DNA of 64,000 bases from Rhododendron vialii (lineage: Eukaryota > Streptophyta > Magnoliopsida > Ericales > Ericaceae): the NCBI RefSeq assembly GCF_030253575.1, contig NC_080557.1, positions 37,482,001 through 37,546,000 on the forward strand, given 5' to 3'. Below, in pieces: positions 51,331 to 62,226 of the stretch. Below the pieces are notes generated by a model that saw only the letters and a program-made list of their open reading frames with translations, did not search any database and was not told where the DNA came from. The position numbers and the translations under genes are program-made. The first letter of the stretch is position 1; every line of letters begins with the position of its first letter.

Positions 51331-53126
51331 TGTGACCGAGTAAACGTTGAGGCATTTTTGGGTATCCAAAAGTATTTCCACTTCCCACATTGTTGACTAG
51401 TGATTAAATTCTAATCATTATTCAAATATGTCAGATATAACATGCCATAGTGAACTGGAAGTAGATTTCAGTCAAAAATATAGTTACTCATGGCAGAAAA
51501 CACTTGTTGCACTTCATATTACACTTATTCTTTTGTTCATGCTGCTTAATGAAAAACCTCAACCACTATTAAGCTGCATTTTATGCTTCTAAATTTCATT
51601 GGACGTTGCTTTTGGGAAGTTTAAACCGATATGAAGTGAGGCCTCAGTACATAGCCAAAAAAAGAAAAGGAAAAAATTGGGGCCTAGTAATATCCCTAGT
51701 GTGAAGTTGAACATAGTCGATTCCTTGACATAATTATGTGCACAGGAAAACATGGAATTGGATGCGATGTTCTTATGTCATCTAAATTTTTTATGCTTGC
51801 AGGAAGTATTTTCAGCAAGATTTTGATACAACCCTTGCTTTTGTTAACAATGAAAGGAAACACAGAACTGAGGTACTTCCGTTCTAATTAAGCTATTGTT
51901 TGTGTTTACTTGTTCTTCGAGATGGTTCAACAGGATTTTCAACCAGGAAAAAATGCTGTCTGTGTTACCAGTTGGTTCTCTAGTCTTTCATCCAAAATCT
52001 TCCCCTTCCGATAATGAAGTTCCACATCAAAGTTCCTAAAGAGCTTAACTCAATATAGACTACTACAGGGTTCCCTTCGCCCACGGGTCTTGCTTTCTCC
52101 ATCTATATATTAGGGGGTTCAGGGTAGTCGAGCTCCCTACATGAACTAAGTCATTAGCGCCCTTTACCACTTGGGCTGCAGTCCGCAGGTTCTCCATTTG
52201 TTGAGTTGAACTTCTATTTGAAACTTTCAGATGCTGTTCTTGTGTCACAGCACCATGACATCTCCCATCTTTAATGTAAGGTTGTTTTTACATGAAATGC
52301 CAGGTCAAGTTGATCCCCTGTAAAGTTTGCATTATTTATAGTTTATCGGAATAAATTGTTTTTGGTGTGCACAATTTGTGAAGACCGTGTTTGGATGTTG
52401 CATGCCTATCACATTCTTTCATTCACAAGGAATCTTAACTGATTGGTAAACTATTGCTCTGACTCATTAAGAAGTTATTATATGAACCTCTAGATTAGTG
52501 AGTCATTGTTGCATTCATATCAGTGAAATTTACATCCACCCCTTGTCTCTTGCCTTAAAATTTTATTATTCGTGTAGTCCATCATGGACCAGCATGCTTC
52601 ATAGTACTGATGGGCAATCAAAGTGGGGTGGATCGATTTGGATTGTTTGCACGTAGATGGTGAATACATTTAACTCTACTAGTTAGGAAGATAGACCACC
52701 TTTAGGCAATGGTAGGAGATGAGATGTGAATAATATTAGTTTGCATTATAACTAAGAGCATCGTTCTTGCTGGAGCTGAATGGTTGGACATGATTTATGT
52801 AGCCGACCCCAATTATTTGGGAAAAGTATTTGTTGAGTTGAATTCATGCCCAACATCTAGACTCTTGTTTTGCTTGTTTTGATAAGTCAGCATCTGAACC
52901 CTTTTTATTTTCTAGACGGGTGTAATTATTTGGATCTAGAACAATAAATATAACATTCGCTACTTGAGTGAGCCATTAGTATAGTTCTCTTCTTGTGTAA
53001 TACCTTGTTAGCAAAGTCCCCCTGTGTAATAATTTGATGGCTACAATTTTCGAGCTATCTGGTTCTTGTATATTTCAGCGTACATGTCTTTATCTTTCCT
53101 TATTTAACCTTACTATTTGGCTGCAG
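51331..53126. other. Introns of the PH-RhoGAP relic
   Basis: Apart from the 51803-51872 exon, AT-rich intronic DNA with no further gene. A Pro/Thr-poor open stretch on - at 52063-52248 was judged chance. Confidence 0.4.
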
Positions 53127-54081
53127 GAAAGTTTATTTGGGGCAGAGTTGAAGAATATTACAGGACCAATGTTAACTTCTGGCAGCAGTAGCAAACAGCT
53201 TGCTAAGACGCAATACATAGACTCGGCAAGCTTTAGTGATTCTAAAAGTACGGAGGCATCCACAACTATATCCATGGATGAGCTTTATGCAGTGGATTCT
53301 TTGTCTATGCCTTCCTCTTCAAGAGTGTCAGAGGTAAGACACTGATGAAATTTCTTGGGCTGCCACTGAATTAGTTGTTTGTTTGGCAAAAAAAAAGAAT
53401 ATGGAGAGCATGAGTTGTGGACCTTTCTTTGTCGTTGAGCGCCTTTTAGAGTTGCATAGAGGCTGATTTTTCCAGAAGATGGTGAAATATAGGGTATAAT
53501 TTGGTAGGAAATTCCTGAAGTGACTGTAGGTTTCCATCTATTACTTAGCAGTTACTCCTACCAGTTTTGAGTTCAGTTTATGCTTTTCATTTTTAGGTTC
53601 TTCTGTTCTTTGTAGATTTCATATCTTAGGCTGTGTCATGAGTCATCATGGACCTGTTGGTGAATTTACCAAATAACAAGAAACAGGGGTAGTATTTTCA
53701 AAAAATTTAAAGCTTCTTCACTATGTAATCTCTCGTCTTTACCTTTTTGTTTCACTCTCCTTACTATACCCCAAAATCAACTATCTAAACACAGCCTTGA
53801 GGTAAGCGATGAAACGAAGAAAAAAGATGCAGTCGGTAGCCATTTGACTTGTGCCCATGTCGCAGTGGCCTCTACACTGTCTATTAGTCATTAGAATTAG
53901 GTACTGAATGTCACAATGGTTGCAAACTTGCAGGTGATGGATTATCCTAGAAACCCTACAGCAGCATCTTCCACTTTGGTAGAATAAACTTACTTCTCGA
54001 CTTCTTCAAGGGACAACGCTCTCAGCTGATGGAACAACTTCACAACCTTTTATTGAAGAAAAGGAAAGATATATTTGCATA

Positions 54082-54417
54082 CGGGCGGTTCTGAAGACAC
54101 CCAAAAAAACACCTAAAAAAACCTCATAGTTCCCGATTAAATTTTGATAATCCGAGCCGCTCAATGTGATCAGAACATGATTTTAAGGGTACCTTAAGAA
54201 ATTAGCAAAAAAAATGACCGGAAAGTGTTTGATCCGAACAGTTTTGAACGGTTCAAATAAAAACTGCTCAAATCAAGCCTATTCCGGTCATTTTTTTTGC
54301 TAGTTTCTCGCGGGCATCCTTAAAATCACATTCTGCACATATTGAACGGTTCGGATCATAAAAATTCGATCAGTAACTATGAGATTGAGATTTTGGGTGT
54401 TTTTTTGAACCGTCCCG
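54082..54417. mobile_element. Mutator-type foldback MITE, different family
   Basis: A 336-bp palindromic element with ends CGGGCGGTTCTGAAGACACC and the inverted GGGTGTTTTTTTGAACCGTC. The 9-bp ATTTGCATA is on both sides (54073-54081 and 54418-54426). The interior inverted words include GATTTTAAGG and GACCGGAA/TTCCGGTC. Confidence 0.88.
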
Positions 54418-54426
54418 ATTTGCATA

Positions 54427-57400
54427 ATAGTATATAAAATGAAAAAGGAAAGAGAAACAAATGAGTACGAAATTTTTTACAAGTCGATAGTATATATTCT
54501 TACAGCATGGAAATCATTTTCTTGAAGTCTCTGTATTATTTCTATTTCTATGTTCGTGCCCAAAGGCATCTCGGGACGCACATCCCAAGATAAAGATGGG
54601 TCTCCTACTTCTACCCTTTGTTGTTTCTCTTCATCTGCAACCCCTCCTCTCTTTGGCCACTTCGTTTCAACAGTCACTGTTTTTTTTCTTGAAAGTTTTT
54701 GAAATGTGATGTTTATCTCTTACCTCAGTTTCCCTTCTTTTTTTTTTTCCCAACTAATGGTATTATAAATTGAGTTTATTTGTTTTATTTTTTCACCACC
54801 AAACAACACTCGCAAAAAACAATCAAAACAATGTCTTCCTTTCTTGTTATCCTTCAAAAAACTTCCATTGGGGCACCAAGAACCAACGACGGTTATGTGA
54901 AGGTAGAGGTGGCTAGTTCCGATGCTTTGCTGAAATATGGATTTGTAAATTTTTTTTGTATTCCTTATTTGTTTTTCTTTCCTTTTGTCATTTTAATCCA
55001 AAAACTTAATTTAGGATTCTAATGTCTCCTTCAATTTTATTCTTTTATTTTATTTTCATTTGGAGGCCCTTTAGGTAGTAAGATGTGTATGTGTTCGATA
55101 GCAAGGGTTGCATACAGATCAAGATATTACTAGTATTCGATAGCATTGAATCATAGTAGTAGAATTTGCCAAAAACATGAAACTCTGTCGAGGTTTATCG
55201 CGAGAATATATATCACATCAGAAACCTCATTATTGATTATGTTAGCTTTATTCCCGTTTGAAGTGTGATCTCATCAGTATTTTTATAAAAGTAAACTATA
55301 TTGAGATTAGTAATTTGCCCTGGCTTCAAAAAATAACATCTGGTTCTGTCGCGGGCCCTGGATGGAACCTAGAGTTTGACGTGAAAGAAAAAAAAAAAAA
55401 CAGAAGAAGAAAAGAAAAACAATATCAGTAACCTGGACTTGGAAGGTGGTAGTAGGCTTTGAGCACCCAACCACCTCCCCATAGCTCCTTGATTTTAAGC
55501 ACTTCAAAAATATTTGTGCATTATCTTGAATATTTTAAAAAATATTTGGATTAAACCCATATCCCATCCATCCAAATTGTTGTGCCTTTTAGGACAGTCG
55601 TGTCACTAAAAAAATTGTTTATATTTCACAATTTATAATGGCTTTTATGATTTTGGAATCTTTGTTTAACAAAATTAATAGAAATCTATTAAACAAGATT
55701 CATATTAAATATAAAAAATTAAAAGATAAGACAACTTTTTAAGAGATCCAAAATAGTGAAATAGGTAGCAATTTGGGATGGAAGGAGCAATTTTTTACTT
55801 TTTCGATTCGTCTCGATAAGATGAATTAATAATCTACAAAAATTTGACACAAAACTAAAAAATGCGGAAAAAATTTGAATAAAGATAAAATTCAAAAAGC
55901 CCAAAAAGCTTCCAAAAAAGCTAAGAGAAACAACACATGAATACATTTCCTTGTGCCCCTCATTGTATGGCTGTATAGCCTTTTATTGAATTGCTCGCAA
56001 AAGATCATTGATGCATCCGAGCCATTTTATTTAAAAAAACAAACGCCCATTTGGGCCATTTTAAAATTATTTTAGCAATGAAAGCTACTGCAACAACTAC
56101 AACATCATTCCGGTAGAGAAGTGTTGTAACGCCCATTTGGGCCATTTTTTAAAAAATTATTTTAGCAAAGAAAGCTACTGCAACAACAACTACAACAACA
56201 TTCCGGTGGAGAAGTGTCGTAACGCATGGACCGTGTGATGGAGATCACGATAGTGATCGATGGTTTAGTCGACTGATGACGGCTGCAGGGCAACAGAGGG
56301 ACCAAACAACGGTGTTGAAGCATAAAGAAGCATCCCCAAAAGGAGAACCACGGCGCCTGAAACAAAGCCCGGAGGTAGGGAAGATGCCACACCGAGGTAG
56401 GGCAGTGGCAATGTAAACAGGAACACTGATATTGGCACTGTCATCGAGAAATCAAAAGAAAACCAAGGTATTAGGTTTGAATAAAACTATGAATCATGTA
56501 AAAGTTACTCCTCTACTGTCCAACCGATGTGGTGGAAGTACAGAAATTGAAATTGCCATGCAATATGCAGAAGAAAATGATACATCACTGGTAGGCTTAC
56601 ATAATGTGGACTCGCGTATGGATGTTTGGAAAGTGCATACGTTTGTGCCGGATTCATCAAATTCTCATGTCAAGGGCGCAGGAGCGCTGCAGAATATTGA
56701 TGTCTGACATTTTATTTTCTTAGGGTGAAGATGTGTCTACAAGGTTCCACAGACCATCCATGCATAAAACGAGAACTTTATGCATCAGCAGAGAACTCCT
56801 GAATACTAAGTACGCTTTCTAAATAAATATCCAACTAAAAAGGTAAGATGTATCATACATGATATACCCTCACCCAATATCACGGGTCCGATATAAGTAG
56901 CTCAGGATTATATTGCTTATTAAGCCACCTTAGGGTTCATGCAACTTGGTCTCATACTGACAAGACGACTAACCACTCCTTCCCAACCATCTGCGGACTT
57001 CTATCAACCTGTTGTACCTCATATACCAGTTCAGTAATTTTGCCAAAAAATTCCAAAATTTGATTCCCGATCTGTGGCCACTTCCTTGGCCATACCCACT
57101 CACGAATCCAGCTTAATATCCACTTTGATAATGTAGGGATCTTTGCTTTTATACCAACATTTAATTAAGAGTGGTTTTTTTTGTAACTAACTGAGATGTA
57201 GACTTATTCACCGTTAAACATTAGATGAAGGTTAGTTTGGTAGGATGCAAGAATGACGTACCTGAAACTGTGGATGCAAGACAAGATACTACAGCAGAAG
57301 ATATCTTCAGCAAATGCAGCAATGATATGTTGAAACCCATGTTCACAATAACAAACAACAAAGGTAGCAAAGGTGCGCCATCACATCCTGTGCCAATAAG

Positions 57401-58424
57401 ATACCAATAAATTAAATCAGTTACTTCTGCAATGCAGAACCGCTAGAGTGATTAGTGAGGTTCATACAGTAGAAAGTCAAAATATGGATGTGGTTACTTA
57501 ATTTTGTCACTAAACACAAAGAAACCACAAAAGAAAAAACGAAAATTCTATCATGAGCAGGTGCTGCTATCGTGTTAACATCACAGAAATCAAGACTGCT
57601 GGGAACTCCCTATCTCCCTATTGCTGTTTCGGTATTGGGTTTGTTTTGTCTTGTGGCCTTCACCCCTTTCTCTCTTCTTTGTTCTTTGATCTACCTTAAG
57701 TATACTGTGTCACAAGTACTTGATGACTGCATCTGTGCTATATATGCATCGCAAACATGATCTAGCATTTATGGTAAGGAAATAACTCGTCAAAATTCTG
57801 CTCAGCCTGGGATTTTCAAAATAATACAGAAGTACATCAACAAAACCATTTCCGAGTGTTGGTCACTTTTAAATTTTTCTGTACAACTCGTGGTGACTGG
57901 GCCAGTTTACGTGCACCTCCATTAATCCTTGGAGACCAATCCTATTGATCTCGAAGGATTAATGGCCAGGCAAGAGCCCAGTATGGATCAATTGGCCCAA
58001 CAGAAAATGATAGCACCTAGGTGGTATGGAACCTAAGACCTAAGAGGGAGCAAATCTCACGCCTTGACCACCATGCAAAACCCTTGGGGTTGTCAGGCCC
58101 TTATGATTGATACACCATAATACAATACAATACTATCCTGTACTTCAGTAAGCACATCTAAATTATCAACCACTCAATTTGGTTATGTACCTATTTACTT
58201 CATTACTCACGAAAGGGAAAGTGCTCAAGCTGGTACAGACTTCAGAAATGAGACAATTCCAAAGTACGTATTGACTTCTGAATAACAAGAGAACTAGGGG
58301 GAAAAAAAAAAGAAGAAGCTTAGTGATCACAAAGATCACTTCCTTGTTTCTCAGGGTGTACCAGGTAATATTTAATTAGTAATTCTTTGGCAAAATAAGT
58401 TGGAATGCCGATAATATCGCTCAC
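54427..58424. other. Region without a recognised gene
   Basis: Contents: an open stretch on - at 54477-54677 (VEVGDPSLSWDVRPEMPLGT, IQRLQENDF) that looks coding but was not identified; an exon-like - strand piece around 55430-55507; a Tourist-like partial copy at about 55795-55938 related to 19221-19678; an 86-bp imperfect tandem repeat at 56042-56220; and unidentified + ORFs at 56432-56707 and 57225-57410. None shows a known domain. Confidence 0.4.
56042..56220. repeat. 86-bp imperfect tandem duplication
   Basis: AACGCCCATTTGGGCCATTTT through AAAGCTACTGCAACAAC to CATTCCGGTxGAGAAGTGT occurs at 56042-56127 and 56128-56220; the next three bases restart the unit. Small length differences lie in A runs and a CAA repeat. 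Confidence 0.85.
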
Positions 58425-61400
58425 CACTTGAGACAGTGCCATAGTTCAGAAAACAGGCTGCACCATCTTTCAGATAGTTCGGCAGTTGATAAAATGGGAT
58501 ACCCCATAACTTGGACAAAAAAGGTAGGAGGAGGCATATGAAAAGTGCCTGCACAAAGCAGAGGTTATTAGGCTTCATTCCATTTTCAAATAAGCTCTAA
58601 TTAAAAATGAACCTTGAAAAAGGAAGATTCATTTGAGGATGTGAGAGAAATAAACATTTTGAAAATTCTGAAGGACCTCTCACCTGGAAAGCAGAACCAA
58701 AGGAATTTACAACAAACAGATCTACCGAACGTCCCTGTGATTAATAGGATAGAATAGTGAAACAATTATCATCAGCTTCAAGTATAAAAAGGAAACGAAA
58801 TTATCAAGCTCATGAAGTCGACGTTCACAATAAGAGTTTGTTACACGAGTTATTCAATTCCATCAGTGCAGTCCTTGAATTTGCCCAATCAAAGTTTGAA
58901 ACCACAACTGGGAGGATATCTCTTTTTCTTTTTTTAAAGATAACGATGATACCATTTTTACAACAACTCAAGTGATACAATCTAGCACATCGAACTGAAC
59001 TGTCAAATGCAATCCGATTAAACTATGCAGTTTCCTTTTGGCGCCCAAAATTCCAAAGCTTAGCCTTTTGAAGTAACAAATTAACGGGGTGCTAGAAATG
59101 TTGAAAGGGAAAGAGTCAGACTAGAAGAAATACCTTCAATTGCTTAGCAGCATTCAAGAAAATTATTTCCTACAAATGAGAAGTTGCTTCAGTAAGATAA
59201 AAGTATTGAGGAGATGGAAAAAAGGGGAAAGCATAAAGACCCATTAGAATCCTTCAACCTTTAATACTGTGTCAGCAGCTTGAAACAAAAAAGAAACTAT
59301 CATCAACAGACTCCAGAACATACCGGCTTCCATCAAGGAACCAGAACTAGATCCACTGCATAAATAACCATAATCATAAAGGAGGGAAAACACATGGACA
59401 GCAAAAAGAAAATAAAAAAAAAGCAGCATTGCTTCTGAGTTTACTTTATAATATCAACCTCACTAGAACAAACAATACAGAGAATTAAATACAAGCACTA
59501 TTGGACCTTCAAGCTCAAAAACTATCTGCCTCAATGTTTAGGTTCTACTATTAGCTTAAGACTACTAGAGGGACAGCTAGTTTCAACTGATGTTCAATTG
59601 AGCACGATCTAGAAAATTGATCTAACTGAAATTGACAGAAAAATGCAAATAAGAAAAATGTAAAAGCATACATAAGAAGCCAAGACAGTCGACATTGGGA
59701 CAGTTGGGATGCCTAGGGCAGTCAAATTATAGTCGAGAGAATCAAAAATTGACATTGATATTGAAAAATGCATCCGGCTTACCTAGCTACTGTTACAATT
59801 ACACCAACAGCCACCAGAAGGCACCCAAGTAACTGATTAAATCTGTATCTCCTCCCAAGAAATATATAGGACAGGATAAGTTGCCAAACTAGAAAGCTCT
59901 GCAAAGGAGGAAATGGCGGCCAAAGTAAATATCAATTTTCAATGAAGCAATTTAGCAGAAAATGTAATCAGATGGATCCAAGCCCATGCGTTTCAACAAA
60001 ATATGGTAGTCATATATCTGGGATCAAACTAAAAATGCTTTTTGGTCTTGAAAAATCTTTTTTTGAAAGGAATGAGAGGATTTTTTTTCCCAGTGGGGTG
60101 AAACTTTAACTCAAACAATACCCAAATTTTTTACATTTGAAAATAAAATTAGACAATTTGTAAGTGATAAAAATATAGAAACTTAAATATGAACGGTAGG
60201 ATTAAAAAATCACTTTTCCAATGCCCCAACAACTTTTCACATTTGAAAGTGTTGCATGACATGACACGGTAACCAAAAGTTAGTTTGGCATTTTGGGTAA
60301 CCAACACAAAACCCGAGGAGAGATGCTAGCCTAATCTAATACCGGAAATAAAGCTTCATGAGTATCTTTTTCATTTCCACGAAACGTCGAATTTGATAAG
60401 CCTCTAATTGATGTATCCATCATATAATGAAAAACCTCGAATTTGGGTGAGACTTATTATCCATAAGATGCAAGACTTCCAACACCTTTGCAAGGAGTGC
60501 TAATGTTAAATCAACAAAATCAAAGATAAGTTCAATGCCACTGTAACCAACTAACTTCTGTCTAACAGGTCTTAAAGACTAAGAACAGTGACAAGTATCA
60601 AGTTCCATATACACATGTGGGTACAAAGTTAAATCGGAATGTGGATCGCCGTCACCACCCAATATAAATGGCAGGTCAAACCCTTAGATGGGAAGCAGAG
60701 ACATGTGGACCATTCTTTGGAGTGTGTCAAACTAAGTGGGACACGCCATGTGCACGGGGTGAGCAGTTGCCCTCCTAATTGATTCAACACTATAAAGGGT
60801 CATCCCTTTGCTTCTTCTTTTTTTCCGCTCGATCCTTACAGTTAGGCACCCTTTCAACTTCGGTATATATATTTCTACTTTCCCGATTTTCCTTGTCAAG
60901 CAGAATGATGTGACCTAAAAATCGTACCCAAATCTAGTAAAAATTAAGAGAAAAAGGTGTCAAAAAGTCAGTGAAAAGTTAGCCCAAAGGGGGCCAGAAT
61001 GTGGAAGGAAAGAAAACCATCCAAAGAAGGTGGCAAAAGGGCAATTCTAATTCTTGAAGGACACACGAAAAATATGGATTGGAAGCCTAGGTTGCCATCT
61101 CCTGATCTAAGGGACATGAACCATTGAGATTAGAGGCTTGTCACACAGCATTGGCTTGGTATTATCCAAGGACGTATTTGACCAATGAGCTTAGAGAATT
61201 ATAATCAGAAATTGCATGCACATCCACCAGGTAATCACCTTTGATAAGCACTGTTATCCAACCTTCCTTCAAAGATAATTAAAACAGGTCACCCAGCTGC
61301 CTCTGATTCTGCCAAGTGCCAACAATCTGAGCACCCCAAGCCCACCTCCCCAACAAAACCTCACCCTTCCCGGGCCCACGCCCGGCCTTTACCCATAGCA

Positions 61401-62226
61401 CCCGACCCTGAGCAGTTCTAGCGACGTCAAGTATTTGAAACATCAGGTATAGTAAATCGGTACCTCACAATACCGGGAGAGTTTTACGGGATTGCATCAA
61501 GTAGATGCATTTCTCTACCATCTTCCCACCTTTTTACTTTAAAGTGGTCAATCATACATGTGAGTGAGGTCTTAACCCTGTGCCGTAGTCTTTGGCTGTT
61601 ACAGTTTCAGAATTGTGCATATAGGATTACTCAAGTCATTCGGATGTTGTTACCTGAGAAAGAATGGGTATTGCTGCCCCAGAAAGGATAGCTGTTTCAT
61701 GAAGAGGAAAACAAGTATAAATCACCACATAATCTGACAATCATTAAATCTTGTACATAGAAACCATAATATAGCTAGAATTTCCATCCATATGGCTAAG
61801 CTATACTACTTGCACCCCCAAATGCGTGACTGACAAAAACTTCTTCGTAAACAAACATCTCTAACAAATATGCTGAAAAAGGAAAATCTCTGACAAGACT
61901 ATGGATAAATACTACAATAGACCAGTTCAGTTTCAATGGAAAATGGTCAATTTAGATGCTAGGAAAAAAGTAAATGTCATTCAAAATCATACATGAAAAA
62001 TTTGACTCGTCAAGAGAGAGATCTCAGTAGTTCCAAAAGATAACCATAACCGAAAGATATCAACAACAATATTACGTTACCTGCAGCTGCCATTCCAGAA
62101 GCAGCACCAAGAGCCTCCAAGAGACCAACAGCAAGATATGGAGCTTTTGGCAAGGAAAGCATTTCATCAGTAACAATGCCAGCATGATAGCGGATATACA
62201 AGATTGAGAAGTATACAACTACATAT
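58425..62226 (-). CDS. CLT: CRT-like plastid thiol transporter (CLT), middle exons only
   Basis: Seven in-phase exons: 62226-62081, 61691-61654, 59898-59783, 59355-59259, 59169-59134, 58734-58684, 58548-58425, about 203 residues. They read YVVVYFSILYIRYHAGIVTD, then GLLEALGAASGMAAA, GAAIPILSQ, FLVWQLILSYIFLGRRYRFN, then GCLLVAVGVIVTVA, MEAGMFWSLLMIVSFLFQAA, EIIFLNAAKQLK, DLFVVNSFGSAFQ, ICLLLPFLSKLWGIPFYQLP. This is the central membrane region of the CLT family, plastid-envelope carriers of glutathione and its precursor. The 5' exons (transit peptide and first helices) are not seen and probably lie beyond 64000. The 3' exons (last helices, beginning like CDGAPLLPLLY) were not found down to 54 kb, so the gene is either truncated or has a very long intron. 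No stop codon or frameshift was seen in the exons present. Confidence 0.85.
59899..61653. other. Large CLT intron
   Basis: A 1.75-kb intron between the exons at 61691-61654 and 59898-59783. It has no recognised element, only AT-rich DNA with a C-rich patch near 61300-61400. Confidence 0.5.

Larger units (their letters stand above)
50146..54060 (+). pseudogene. PH-RhoGAP (REN1/PHGAP-type ROP GTPase-activating protein) 3' relic
   Basis: Five exons match the coiled-coil C-terminal region of plant RhoGAPs with a PH domain, which switch off ROP GTPases at the plasma membrane. Exon 50146-50259 reads RLHEQLQAERDLRAALEVG, stop (50209-50211), SMSSGQF. Exon 50352 to about 50522 reads TRAELEEIAFAEADVARLKQ and KVADLHH, with TAA at 50433-50435 and 50502-50504 where Gln is usual. 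Exon 51803-51872 reads YFQQDFDTTLAFVNNERKHR. Exon 53127-53333 is open (DSKSTEASTTISMDELYAVD). The last begins at 53934 and is stopped or frameshifted at 53985 (residual SQLMEQLHNL in another frame). The PH and RhoGAP domains are absent. No functional protein is expected. A hAT MITE lies in one intron and a Mutator MITE directly after the last exon. Confidence 0.88.
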
